A DNA stretch of 64,000 nucleotides from Micrasema longulum (Eukaryota > Arthropoda > Insecta > Trichoptera > Brachycentridae), in NCBI GenBank assembly GCA_022494885.1, contig JAGVSM010002861.1, forward strand, positions 248,001-312,000, given 5' to 3'. The notes beneath the pieces were generated by a model that was not told where the DNA came from, did no database searches, and worked only from the letters and a program-made list of their open reading frames with translations. Shown piece by piece: positions 1-11,704 of this stretch (the first letter of the stretch is position 1; every line of letters begins with the position of its first letter). The translations under genes were made by a program, and so were the position numbers.

Positions 1-352
1 CAGGTGGCGTTCCCAGTGGCCGTTTTAGGCATTATTCATTCTAAAAGAAATCGGCCAGTGCTCAAGTCTTGACAGTACTGTCAATGACAGATCATAATGG
101 AAATATTTGCGGAATGTCATTGTGGTATCTGTTAATAAACTTTTATGCAAGTATTGTATTAAAATAGTGTAGAATAAAACTACGTTTATTGCGTGGTTAA
201 TAATAATTGTTCTTTGAGTTGATTTTCACAGAATTACAAAAAAATAGTCATTTATAATTACATTACTTACATGTTATGTAAGTACTTATATGTAGTACAA
301 ATAATTGAACATTTTTAATAGATTACCTATAAAATAAATCACGGCTCGCCAC
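1..352 (+). repeat. Family J repeat, copy 1 (hAT-like), cut by the window edge
   Basis: This stretch aligns by eye with 28150-28490 and, inverted, with 39612-39990. Shared landmarks are a segment ending AAATCGGCCAGT, the block AATGGAAATATT, and an end reading ATCACGGCTCGCCACTG. The right end read on the other strand starts CAGTGGCG, which is a plausible hAT-type terminus, but I see no clean target duplication. No open frame of note. The family assignment is inference; repeat status is seen directly. Confidence 0.5.
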
Positions 353-463
353 TGCTAGTTAGTCTATGACTCGGTTATCACTATTTTTTATTAACATGCT
401 GTTGTAGTGTTGCATGGAAATGTTTTTAAGATTTCTTAGCCAAAAGCCTTTTTTTTATTTTAC

Positions 464-510
464 TCTCCGGGCACAAGAGCTAGTTTCTTTTTTGAATAGT
501 TACAGCTTTA
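464..510 (+). repeat. Fragment of LINE family L12 3' untranslated region
   Basis: The words CTCCGGGCACAAGAGCTAG and GAATAGTTACAGC match the longer 3' UTR copies at 26700-26885 and 38820-38985, where the same words lead to an A-rich tail. Only about 45 bases are recognisable here. Confidence 0.4.
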
Positions 511-2020
511 TTTATTTAAAATAAAAAGTAAAAAGAAAAAGATCTTTAGCGAACTAATTGCTAAAAGCAATGTCTACCATCAAACCAAATAACAGACTGG
601 TAAAAAAAAAGTTTGTCGAAATTTTGTACTAAAATACCATGAATATATATCAAAAGATACACACATAAAATAAATATAACCTAATTAACTAAAACTAACA
701 GTTAAATTTTCATTCAGAAATGAGGCTTGCACATCTAAACTTTTATAAAAAAGTACATTATGTTTTACATATTAAATGATAAGGAATGTGGAATCATATT
801 ATGAGTTTGGAAGGAGAGAGAAAGAGGAACCTACGAAAGAAAAGGGGATAAAAATACATATTTAAAAAAAAAACAGTTAAAACTCAGGGAATTCAGGATA
901 ACTAAATAAATGCAAAAGTAGATTGTAATTCAAGTTAAAATTTTAAGATTAGCTAAACATATACAAGATGATTGTAATAGAAAAAAAAACATGCTACTGT
1001 ATTTATGAATAAATAAAAAAATAGAAAATGATGAACATGTATAATTTTATGTAACCATATTAATTAAAAAATAAAAATTATATCCATCCCGAAATTTAAT
1101 TAGGTACTTAACCAAGAATATAATAAAGTTGGATCAGATCAATCGATTTAATATTTCTAACAGGACAATTAAATTTAATACTTTGTAAATATCTCATTCA
1201 ATTTTAGACTATTAATGTCAATTTCTGTGTATTTTTTTACAGCAGTAATATTATATAATATAATTAACTTTGGTTTGAGATAAAATCTTCTGTCACAAAT
1301 TTATATAGAAAAAATCGGAAAAAACAGTGTTATCTTTAATAGGGAACTATCACTTTTTTGTTTACATTTTTTTGAGTAATAAAATTCTATGAAATACTGT
1401 CAAGTAAAAAAATTTTTTTTGCTAATTATTAGTAGCATAAAAAATATTTTTAAATTTGGAATTTGGAATTCCTGCAAAAACGGTCATTTCATTGGCCACG
1501 CCCCTAATACGTCACGATTCATGTTTATTTGTTCCTGGCCATTGAACATAGTTTAGGACATTATCACAAATCTCGACGTCAAAACAACCAAGGCCAAACC
1601 CGTCGCGTTTTTCTAGCATCGTATTTTTATTTTTAAAAAAAATAAAATTAATGCATAAAAACATTTCTCCACACTATTTATATTGATTTTAAAAACACAA
1701 TTCATTATTTTTAATTCATTTCATATATTTTTATCGGTATTTGTAGAATGTAATATTTCCATATTGTCTTTAAAGTAAACTGGAGTTTTCTAGATAAAAA
1801 ATGTAATAATTATGCACATTTTTACTATGAGTTATCTATGAATAAACCATATTTTGTTGCAGAAATTTTAATTTAACTTCACAGACAACTGCAGGTAACT
1901 CTGTTCACTTAACATTGTATTCTGAGCTCAAGTAGCACAGATTTTCTTTCAGATTTATAAAAAAATCAAATAATGAAGCGAGAATGTTTATTTAATTAGT
2001 TAAATTACATACAAGTGTTT
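511..2020. other. AT-rich unannotated stretch
   Basis: Long A and T runs and no coding-like frame. The one compositional exception is 1490-1620, which is richer in G+C and holds a GC-box-like CCACGCCCC (near 1497) followed by ACGTCACG. That could be a promoter-like scrap or part of an unrecognised repeat. Otherwise I see nothing. Confidence 0.3.
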
Positions 2021-2021
2021 A

Positions 2022-2889
2022 AAGAGAGTACAGAATATGTTAGGATAAATGGATTATACACATCGTGGTTTGACATTCATAAAGGAGTCAAACGAGGATG
2101 TGTGATGTCACCATGGCTGTTCAACGTGTTTATCGATAACTGTATGAAAGAACTGAAATGTCGATAAATCGAATATGATGGTTTTTGAAAGAAATGAAAA
2201 TATGACTTAATGTGAAATCACTGTGAATGGAGTTGTACAAAAACAAGTAGAAGAATTTGTGTATCTGGGAAGTACGTTTACTAGGGATGAAATGACTGAG
2301 AAAGATATTAAAAGGAGGGTGAGTGCCGGGAACAAAGTGAACGGGGCACTTAAATCAACCTTTGCAAATAAACGTTTGTCGCAAGAGCCAAACTTATCAG
2401 TTCACAATAGAGTCCTAGTCCCGACCTTGATGTATGGGAGCGAAGTATGGACTTGGAAAAACAAGGATGAAAGTAGGCTGAATGCTGTCAAATGCGATTT
2501 CTCAGGTGAATATGTGGTAAAACTATGCACGATAGATGCACAAATGTTGAGATCCGTACATTTTATAAGGCTGAGATAAGCATTATCGACAAAACCAAGA
2601 AAGGAGCTCTACGTTGCTTTGGACATGTAGAGCGAATGGACAGCGAAAGATCGGCTAAAAATATTGACGATGCAAATGTTGATGGTTGCAGAAATAGAGA
2701 AAGACCAAAAAAGACATGGCATGACCAAATCTAACAAATACTTGAAGATGGACGTGTTAAAAGTCAGAATAATAAGCGCGTGCATGAGAAGATGTATGAA
2801 TGTAGAGAAAGCGAGATCTGTATGCAAAGATATAGTGATGTGGCGTTCTGTTCTATCTGCCTACCCTTACGGGGAAACGGCTTGAAAGT
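2022..2889 (+). pseudogene. Broken non-LTR retrotransposon reverse transcriptase (LINE family L1)
   Basis: Read in several frames, this is the 3' half of an endonuclease/reverse-transcriptase polyprotein of a LINE. The first piece (about 2040-2166) carries the conserved VKRGCVMSPWLFNVFIDNC block. The next readable piece (2223-2579) starts at the FVYLGSTFT block and runs through AGNKVNGAL, VPTLMYGSEVWTW and ESRLNAV. Later pieces give GALRCFGHVERMD and AYPYGE near the C-terminus. The segment that should hold the catalytic YADD box is missing between 2166 and 2223, and at least two frame changes and a stop at 2167 break the frame. It cannot encode an active enzyme. The element would copy its own RNA at a nicked target if intact. 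Family recognition is by memory of insect LINE proteins; clade not determined. Confidence 0.85.
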
Positions 2890-3037
2890 TTGTTTGTACT
2901 CGTATGTTGTAACTATTTCACGATTTAAAATAATATGACCATTTCTTGAAAATAAACAAGAAATGGAACGTTTTCACCAAAATTTTACGTTTCTTCCTTA
3001 CATTAGCAATCTTATGCTTGTATTGTGGTTGTTGCAG

Positions 3038-3073
3038 GAGTCATCGCCAACCTTGACTGTAATTTCATCAAAG
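3038..3073 (+). other. Candidate 36-nt microexon
   Basis: A T-rich tract ends TGGTTGTTGCAG, the classic 3' splice form, just before 3038. Thirty-six bases later the sequence reads AAAG followed by GTAAGC, a near-consensus 5' splice site. The segment is open and exactly 12 codons long, reading ESSPTLTVISSK in phase 0. Base composition is less AT-rich than its surroundings and it is not part of any repeat seen in the window. No neighbouring exon was found to confirm it, so this may be chance. Confidence 0.3.
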
Positions 3074-3099
3074 GTAAGCTCTACTACATATTATCGTAA

Positions 3100-4600
3100 C
3101 GTTGGAGGCTTCGACAACCAAAGGTTCAAACTCACTGTTTATACCAATTTTAAAAAAAGTCAGCTATTATAGATATCTATACAATATTTTGCTAGTTTTT
3201 AACACAAACAAGTTCTAATACATTCATTTAGAAAATTAAAAGTTATGTTGTAAATGAAACTACAAACAAAAAACAGAAGCAAATTTATACATATTTAGAG
3301 AGCATTTTTTATAAGCTGATATTATTTCATTGATAAAGCTACATTTTTTATGTAATTTGCTAGTTAATATTCGGTATTTGGTTGTTATTTTTTTAAAAGT
3401 GAGCTTTTTATAATTAACTTACCTTACATGTATGTATAGTATATATGTATTTTTGTTGTTGTTGTATTTTGTCTATAATAGTTGTGTTATTATTATTTAT
3501 TTATTTATAAATTATAAATATTTTGTCAATTATACCTTTTTTAGAATAGTATCTGTAGAAATATGAAATATTAATTTTATTTCGTACCTATTTAAATTAA
3601 TTAAATAAACATGTAAAAATACGTATTTTTTATGTATCACCTGTGAAAAAAATGTTGCGTGTATTTAAAATTTTTTAATTACATTCCAAGTCAATTATTG
3701 ATTTTATCAAAAATTAAAAGAAAATAGGCATCTATTGTTGTTCTTTTAAATAAATGTCTGCTTTTTTCGAAAAAAATGCAGAAACTATCGTAACGTTCAC
3801 TTATCTGTTTCTGATCGAAATAAATCATTTATACAACGATACTCGTCTAAAATTAAAGCTATTTATATTTGTGAATAAAAATAACAATGAAATGTTATTA
3901 CAGATATTACATACAATAATGCATCACAAACTTTACTCGGTGTCTTTTTAAAATTTGTTCACTAAAATTAAATATCTTCGACGTATTTTAAGATAAGTTA
4001 TTGATTGCTTAAAATACATCATCAAAAAGAAATAAGATTTTAAACGTTGTCTATCGCAATCAATTTCTCAACTTGCGTTTCTCTTTTTTTGTAAAAAAAT
4101 TAATTTGTTAAGATTACCGAGATCAACTAGACATAAACTGCCTATTATTTAAACATCAAAGTAATTTCCTGACGTCCTCGTATGCAAATCAGGGGTATAA
4201 GAATTTCCTGGCTTGACAAATCGGCAGTCATTTATCCTTTGAAACTTTAGAAATATACTGTATTATGTGTAAGTGGTATAATGTAATCAAATTGTGAATC
4301 TTATCTGTACCACCCACGCGAGAATGATGATATCATGGATACCCAAATGCGTTTTTTTTGGGATCTTTGTACTACTGAAATTTATCTTATACTAAAAATG
4401 GAAAATTAGTTATTGGTGCTAAAATAAACTATAAATAAAAAAACCTACCTACATATATAACACGCTTAGATCGAAACCGTCTCTAAATCTTGTGAAAACC
4501 TATTTTAATTATACTGGACACCGATAACCTTTGAGTTAGTGAGAATTCTTTTTTCAAAGTTTTTCGCAAATATATCCGTTACTTTAAATTGAGATTTCTA
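3100..4600. other. AT-rich unannotated stretch
   Basis: Very AT-rich with long A/T runs. The open frame at 3754-3951 has low-complexity composition and no recognisable motif; I do not call it a gene. No repeat shared with the rest of the window was seen. Confidence 0.4.
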
Positions 4601-5053
4601 ACAATGTTTGAGTATGTCTAAATGCTTGGAGACTGGCTGGATTTTCTCCCTAGGGAGTCACTCATATTTAAATTCATTTCATCAGAGAGGGGAAACATTT
4701 TTGAGAAGGGAATATGGAAGTCTAAGCATTTACAGGGCTAATGACCTATCATTGGTTGGTTTGAGTGGCCACTTTACACATTGTTGAATTAACTACCTGG
4801 TAAAAAATGAAGTATAAAAATTGGAAAATTGTGAATCTCAACCACGTGATAAAGGTTTCAGCTCTTTTACTTCACAAGAGTCAACAGATGGAAGAGTTGA
4901 GGAAATGTGGGTAGACATGGGCAGAATGATGAATATTACACAGTGTGTAAAGTAGCCACTTAAATCAGCCAATGACAGGTCATAAGCCCTGTAAATGCCT
5001 AGACTTCCATATTCCCTTCTCAAAAATGTTTTCCCTCTCTGTTAAAATGAATT
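4601..5053. repeat. Family A foldback element, copy 1 (palindromic)
   Basis: Begins with the family terminus ACAATGTTTGAGTATGTC, then a unit with GAAGGGAATATGGAAGTCTA and ACAGGGCTAATGACC (4684-4790). From about 4856 to 5040 the same unit runs in reverse (CAGATGGAAGAGTTGAGG, GACAGGTCATAAGCCCTGTA, CATATTCCCTTCTC), so the two halves can pair as a long stem. The right terminal repeat is not visible after 5053. No coding capacity. Confidence 0.8.
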
Positions 5054-5452
5054 AAAAAATAGGAAATCTCTAAGTTTGCTTCTTATACCATCAATTATCA
5101 GGAGTATTTACATTATTCAAAAATATAAGTAATGACTAGCCATCAACAATTTATTATTTTCGACGGTAGATATACGTAACAATTAAAATACCGTGATGTT
5201 TTTGTGATACCAACAAGGGACTTGTATTATCATTAGCATGGTACAGTACATATTCATTCTACAAGACAACTTGATCAGAAATAATTACGGTTGATAGGAG
5301 GCGAAATGTCGATTAGGAAGGCGGCTTTTTGTGATATAATTTGCATCATATTTTTTTTAAGTGAATGATTTTTAATCAAAGTAAATACATATTATAGAAT
5401 TTTTGCACTTTTAATGGGGTTTTAAACAATAAAATGAATAATATTTTGTTCT

Positions 5453-5565
5453 TAAGATTTACCCAAATATTTACATTTTCAAGGAGTTGTAAATAATTCA
5501 TTCTTCGAAAAAAAAAAATCAAGTTGCGGTAGTGTGGGGTAGGAACCTTAAACCTCAGATAAATG
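5453..5565 (-). repeat. SINE family S3, degenerate copy
   Basis: Plus-strand words TTTACCCAAATATTTACAT, GAGTTGTAAATAA and CAAGTTGCGGTAGTGTGGGG match the S3 body and the complement of its tRNA-like head seen more fully at 55848-56022. It directly abuts a LINE fragment at 5566. Confidence 0.6.
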
Positions 5566-5732
5566 AAAATAGGCTGAATACTGTCGAATGCAATTTCTCA
5601 GGCGAATATGTTGTAAAACTATGCACGATAGATGCACAAATGTTGATATCCGTATATATGCAAGGCTGAGATAAGCACTATCGACAAAATCAAGAAAGGA
5701 GCTCTACGTTGCTTTGGACATGTAAATCGGGT
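5566..5732 (+). pseudogene. Fragment of the same LINE as at 2022 (family L1)
   Basis: About 165 bases nearly identical to 2470-2632, from AGGCTGAATACTGTCGAATG through GCTCTACGTTGCTTTGGACA. It carries the same unusual internal spelling (CAGGCGAATATGTTGTAAAA), so both derive from one subfamily, or one was copied from the other. Too short to encode anything. Confidence 0.75.
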
Positions 5733-7549
5733 TAAGTAAGTCCGCCTCACAAGCCATGAGACCAAAACTAAGTACATCACGTTTAAATTACCAATCTTTT
5801 ATTCAAACATATAATTCGCTTAGAACGCATTCATTTGAATGAACTAATCTGGAACGTTTATAAATGTCCCACTATATAAATATTTTTCGATATCTTAATA
5901 TTGCATTTTCCTATGAAAAATTCACATTTTCTGACAATTGTGTGTATGTTACATCATTGGTATTGTAACCTACGAAGACGATATCAAAATTTAACATAAT
6001 TTCACGTTGGAAAATTCGAGAAAACTTTATCTACAATCGGTAAATCTCTTGCCGTTTCGTTGTAATCAGCGACTAGAAAATTTTTTGTTCCAATTAACAG
6101 AGCCCGGTCCACCAGAAGCGAAGAAGAAAAGTGTTTAAAAAAAATTATGCATAATTAGTAAATATAAATTTAATAAATACAGTTTTGTTTTAGTCAGAAA
6201 ATAATAAAAACCACTCTTTCAATTTCCGTGGGTTGTTAGATAAATATAATATTCTCAAGCTAAAATTATTTTACTCCGGCGCAACGATGATAAGTATTTA
6301 TTTATTGATTATTTATTTATTCATATTAAAACAATACATACTACAAAAAAAGGAACTCTAACTGTAGCACTAAGTGTTACATATAAGAGTTTGATCCATT
6401 TGTTTCAAATTTAAAAATAATCTCTAAATGGACAACAAAATGGTCATTTGGAAAATGAACAAGAAGTCACAACAAAAAAAATTATAACAAATCAGTCAAA
6501 AATGTATTTTCCTCCATTATTTTTTAATAAATAGGTCGAAAATTCATAGCATATTCAAGGTACACTGCACAAATATTGCGAACAGCTTTATTCCTTCGAT
6601 TGAACGCGAACAGAAGGAGGTGTCGAAAATACTCACTTTCGTCTACTTGACATTCTATTTTGAAGGCTCAAAATAAATATAATTATTAATCAAATAAAAT
6701 AATAGGTAGGTAGAATAGAAAATGACGAATAACTTTTACCATTTTGTTATACTCGTTTTGAAATTTGAAAAAAATGGTCTAAACTTATTTTAACACCCAA
6801 TAGTTTTGAATTACAATATGGTGAGATTTATCAAAGTTAGAAAACTGCAGACAAAAGAAATTTGTACAGCAATTCAATCTTGAAAATTATCTTAGAAATA
6901 CGACTCTATTTAAACAAACACTTCGTAACGATAAAACTTGCTATATAAAAGTGTCTGGTCCGATGTGTTATCTATAGCCTTGAAAATATTTTATTAAACC
7001 AAGCAAATTCAGTTCAATGACTCTACATAATTAAAATTAAGCCGTATTATTTTTTGCACCGACAAAGCGTACTGCACACATTTTTGAATTCGTTGAAGCT
7101 TGCATCAAAAAGAAATTATTTCACACAAAATGGATATGAATATTTTTAAACGCGCTTTTTGCGATTCACTGAATTGTACGAGCATTTTATTTTTGTTTTT
7201 ACGATTGCTTGATTTAAAAGGAACCCACAACATCCGCTACAGTATGCCCGTTTGTATTCAAAACATAATTATTATTAATTATTGTCTCAAAAGAACATAG
7301 TTTTTCTACGTATTTTGCTCTATTTGTATTTCAGTTAGTTTAGTATTTTATATAATTACTAAAAATAAATAATTTTTTCGTTTTTATTAGGTAATAATTA
7401 CACGTTTTAAAATACGTTAAGTCCGCATAAGAGCATAAAAGATGAAGCTGATCAAAGGGACTTGCTTAAAATTTAAACGCATTAATTAATAAAACATTAT
7501 TTAAGCTCTCTTATACAAAATACTGTCGCGAGTACAAAATATTGAGATT
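5733..7549. other. AT-rich unannotated stretch with a possible LINE tail
   Basis: Mostly AT-rich without open frames of interest. Around 6295-6390 the plus strand begins with repeated TTTATTTATTGATTATTT, which on the minus strand would be the (AATAAAT)-rich end of a LINE 3' UTR. The frame at 7100-7300 shows no family motif and lies in AT-rich sequence. Confidence 0.35.
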
Positions 7550-7553
7550 TTAA

Positions 7554-8837
7554 CCCCTTATCGCATGGATTTTTTTTTCGATTTCAAAAAAATATATGTT
7601 AAGTAGAATACTTAAAAAGATCTTGGAAAAATAAAATGAAAAATATATTTTGTTTTTTATTTGAAAAAGAGAAGATAATAAATCGGGCCATATCTGGCTT
7701 TACATGCATTAAAAACATAAAGTATATCTTGGCCATATTTGGCACTTCATGCAGTTGTGACCTACACTATACTCTTTTAGATAGTTTAGAGAGCTCTTTA
7801 TTTTAAAAAGACACACTAACGTAAGATAATATAAAGTTGTAAAAAAAACAATAACAGTAAAACAACCTGATATAAATAAAGTTTAAAAAATATAAATATC
7901 AATTTATGGAAATCGAAAAAATCGTTTCTATCTTTATTTATGCACAAATACAATTCAATTTATTTCTTCGGGTAGTGTTTCAAATCCCAAAAAAGTTGAA
8001 TTGTCCCGAGAATAAATCATATTTTCTTTTGTCCACTCAATGAAATCTTCGGTCCCTGTCTTCTTAATATTTTTTCCTTTGAAGATGGCCTATTTCCGAT
8101 AGATTCTTTAATATCCAGCGGATCTTGTAAATTTGGAGGCTCCTGGGCAGTACATGAATGGTTTTCAGATTCAGACTCCAATTCTGATTTATATATATCG
8201 TCAATATGTTTTTTTTATTCATTTAGTCAGAATCATCGGATAGGTATACACAATCACTCTCAACGGGAATTTCAAAATATGGTTTTGAGCCATAAAATAA
8301 GCTTGAATCCATTTTTCTGGAAAAATTTCATGTTTGTAACAAACAATTATATTTGATTTATGAATATATCTTTGAGTGCATATAGAGCCAGATGTGGCCA
8401 ATGTAAATACAACGTTGACTGCATAGAAGGACATATCTGGCAACATAGATGTAACCCTAAACGCATACAAAGTCATATTTGGCCGTATAAATAAAACACA
8501 TAATTGTGATGATAAATTATATAAAACTTACCGAATTATTATTAAATGTATTCACTTATATCCTATCTTAGTGTACAATTTTAATTTTACTTGAACCGTC
8601 AGTTTTTATAAATTTAAACACGTTTAAACACTCGACAATTTGGAAGGCGCGACTGTCACCGTTGTAAATACACTCACCAAGTAGTTAGTTGAGATATTTG
8701 TCGTAAAATAGCACAAGTAGACGCATATAGAATTGCCAAATATAAGATTATATGCAGTATGACCAAACATATTTGGAAATAATTAGTAAAAATATTTTAA
8801 GCTTCGGGTCATTTATGGGTCTGTATGCGGTAAGGGG
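7554..8837 (-). mobile_element. piggyBac-like transposon relic, flanked by TTAA
   Basis: The 13-bp ends CCCCTTATCGCAT (7554) and, inverted, CCCCTTACCGCAT (8837-8825) differ at one base. Both are directly flanked by TTAA (7550-7553 and 8838-8841), the target site that piggyBac-superfamily elements duplicate. At 1284 bp it is about half the size of an autonomous element. A minus-strand coding remnant at 7955-8312 has the acidic N-terminal character of these transposases; the catalytic part is absent. Short motifs of the type CCATATYTGG recur near both ends. Non-autonomous and degraded. Confidence 0.75.
7955..8312 (-). pseudogene. Remnant of a piggyBac-type transposase N-terminus
   Basis: From an ATG at 8312 the frame reads MDSSLFYGSKPYFEIPVESD and on to SDDSD before a stop at 8225-8223. 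After a frame change there is a Ser/Glu-rich run (SELESESENHSC). A third frame gives EDFIEWTKENM and ends at a stop at 7955. A Ser/Asp/Glu-rich leader followed by a W-containing block is the usual start of piggyBac transposases, before the DDD catalytic domain. That domain is missing here. Two frame breaks and early stops make it non-functional. Assignment rests mainly on the TTAA-flanked inverted ends around it. Confidence 0.5.
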
Positions 8838-8841
8838 TTAA

Positions 8842-9090
8842 CCACGCTGTACTACAACATAATTTCCATTTTATAGTAGTAAGTTATTTTCAATTCATTG
8901 AAATTACCCCGAAAGTATTTGGGTTAAATCATGAGAACGCAAATAGTACTTTAAAAAAAATGAAATGATCATTTAAAAAAAAAAAAGCAATTTATTTACA
9001 ATAGTAATAACTTGATAGTAGCCAAAGAAAAGAAGGTGATTGTATAGATGGAGTTTATTGTAAAGAAATACGTGCTATGGCAATAGGGAG
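8842..9090. other. AT-rich unannotated stretch
   Basis: No repeat or coding signal recognised; A-runs at 8950-8995. Confidence 0.3.
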
Positions 9091-9099
9091 CCCTGAATC

Positions 9100-9306
9100 T
9101 GAGTGATTTATTTACCTTCTGCACTTTTTCGGTCGCCATGTTCCACGTGGCTCCGCCCACTCCCACGTCACATGACTAGCATAGTAGCGACATCTTGTGA
9201 CAAACGAGTGTCACTACTTCACCACGCAATACATCTCAAGTTTTCACTGTTTTTACTTGTTTCAAAAGTTAACTGGATTTACTTGATATTCAAACAAACA
9301 AGAAAA
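9100..9306 (+). promoter_or_regulatory. G+C-richer promoter-like patch
   Basis: This patch stands out from AT-rich flanks. It contains an E-box CACGTG (near 9145), a GC-box-like CTCCGCCCACTCCC and CACGTCACATG (near 9165). It ends at GAAAAGTAAG, a fair 5' splice site (GT at 9307). The frame across it starts without an ATG. It could be a promoter with a first noncoding exon, or simply an unrecognised repeat. Confidence 0.2.
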
Positions 9307-9481
9307 GTAAGAATTCAAAAATAGGGAAAAAAACAAACTTAAGTCTAAAACTTTTGTTGGCAGAATCGTTTAACCAGTTTCCTGTTGGAAATTCTACCTG
9401 TACTTTATCCTCTTATTATCCGCCGGAAAGTTTACTTACAAAAAATATACATTATGTGCACGTACCTACTAGAATTTTCAG

Positions 9482-9547
9482 GGTTGTTGGATATGGTGAA
9501 CCTAAAAATATCAAAAGCATGTGCGCCTATCATTAAACCATTTCGCG
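9482..9547 (+). other. Candidate 66-nt exon (weak)
   Basis: Preceded by CTACTAGAATTTTCAG and followed by GTAAGTGG. One of three frames is open, reading LLDMVNLKISKACAPIIKPF when one base is supplied from upstream. Length is a multiple of three. It does not join in frame to the segment ending at 9306. Low confidence. Confidence 0.15.
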
Positions 9548-9599
9548 GTAAGTGGGTGTCGAGTGACTCAACCTACTAAATAATATTAACCTCTAAATA

Positions 9600-11285
9600 C
9601 GCTACTAAGAAACATATCCGAACCTTTTCATTTATTTTTATCCACATCATGACCCATGCCTTATAATTATCCAGTTAGATATGGGTAGCTTAGAAACGAA
9701 TTCGTCTAGTTCCTAATTTTGATAAAATATATTTATGTTTTTGGCGTTGATTTCTTAATGATTTTAGGATATTTTAGTACCTATTTAGGCAAAATTATGA
9801 ATTAATGACATTTATCCGTATTCCGGGAAAATAAAGTAGGTATGTAAAGTAAAACACGTAAAACAAGACCATTTTTTTTCGTTGTTAATATTTAAAACTT
9901 TAGTACTTAGGGGATTTGCAGGGTTGAGCGATTTAATGAATAAGTATTTTTATATTATATTTCTGGCCTCTCTCGCAAATGCCTACCAAAATACTGTGCG
10001 AAAAAAGATAACTGTACGTCGGAATGATTATTTCTAATTAAAATCGAGGTCTCGTATTCCCGTTTCCTTTAAAACTGATTTGTTTTTTTAAAGAATATCA
10101 AAAATTAAATTTTCTGTATCGGTTTCTGTGTACATCCAAAGACGGTATATAAAACAAGGCCCTTTTTGGATTATCCTAGGACTTCTTGCTCCTATAAAAG
10201 ACAATTTATCTATTAAAAAAAAACAATCGATAGGTATACGCCAATGGTGGATATCACACTATAGTGTGTAAAAAAATCATCGCTCGTGTGCCATAATCCA
10301 TGAAAAAAATACGGGAATACGTTTGTATCGAAAGGTCAGACCGCGTTCCGCTTCGTCTTCAGTCAGTTAAAAAACTTTAAATATTTCTTCTCCTTGTTTA
10401 GATAATTAAAACTAACACGACTTTGAAAAAAAAAAGTAAATCTTACAAAATAAATGCAATTATATTATTTATTATATTCCAGGCACGTTATGCGAAACGT
10501 TTTTAATTTGCTTGAAAAAAACAACTTTAAATAAACGTTTTTATATACATAATAGGCTAAAGTTCTTAAACATTTCTCAGCAGATTAGATACACGATACT
10601 TATTTCAAAAAAAAAATTCCTAGATAATGTAAAATATCATTTTCGTTAGCTTGGAATGTTTTTTTTTGTTTAAATAAAAAAGTTAAATCGAGAACGTATT
10701 TTTATTTATTTACCTAAAAAAGCTCTATTTCAGAAAATAATAGTTATGAAGTAACATAAAATTAAAATCATGATTTCTTACTGCTGGATACTATTTTTAA
10801 TAACTTACTTTAAAACATAAAATATCCATTATTTACTTTTTGTGGACTAGCTTACTTCACTTTTTACACACCAAATTATTCCGTCAACCAACCACCCCGC
10901 ATTCCTTTGGCTAGACCGAGTGTCCTAGTCGAAAGCTCGACACGATACTGGCGTGCTTAATTTACCTTGTGCCATTAAATCTATTATTTTTGTGTGGTGG
11001 CATAATTTTGCTGGTTTTTCTGTGCATAAGGAATAATATAAGCCGATGAGTTGGGTATTTGAAGAATGTCGCTTCATATTATATTATTATCCGAAGCACA
11101 ATTCTGAATGTATCTGTTTTTAATTTGTATGAAATAACCTTCGTAATTGTAATTTGAATTACATTTTCGCTATAAAAAAATAATATACACACGGTATTTA
11201 ATACAATTTCATTTTTAAATGCTGTTTTATAAATATTTTTTGCATTTTTTAAAAACAAAAATGCTATGCACATAACTAAGTTAAG
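9600..11285. other. AT-rich unannotated stretch
   Basis: No shared repeat or gene seen. A small palindrome ATCACACTATAGTGTG lies at 10255-10270. The patch 10880-10970 is somewhat richer in G+C (contains CCAACCACCCCGC) without any recognisable content. Confidence 0.35.
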
Positions 11286-11290
11286 TTTAC

Positions 11291-11410
11291 TGTGTTTATG
11301 ACTTATCATTGGCTGCTTAAGGTGACCACTTTAAAGACTGTGTAATATTAACCGTGCTGCATTATTTTTTCAAATCTGTTCATCTTCGATTTCTCCATCT
11401 GTTTTTTTTA
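11291..11410 (+). repeat. Family A fragment, copy 2 (degenerate)
   Basis: TTATGACTTATCATTGGCTG, GGTGACCACTTTAAAGACTG and TTTCTCCATCTG line up in order with the sense unit of family A; the rest is lost. Confidence 0.6.
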
Positions 11411-11704
11411 TGAGTTCTATTCGAGGGATCCAGTACTTGTCGGTAAAGATTTGGAATTTTTCAAAATATCATTTAATTTAATATAAATATGTCTCAAACC
11501 TGCAAAGTATATTTATTTTTATTTTATTTTACTTTCCTCGTAAAAACCAAACGCATAATAGAATTTATACAATGGTTTCAATATGTTGGTAGAAATGTAT
11601 ATACATATAATGTGTCTCAATTACATTATGAGAATAACTATTAATATTTATAATCATATTTATGCTAAGTACTTTTTGTAGTGTATCAGTTTTATTATTG
11701 TACG

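Noticed and set aside
4601..5053. CRISPR-like or tandem satellite array
   Set aside because: Repeats are inverted halves of one dispersed family, not regularly spaced direct repeats.
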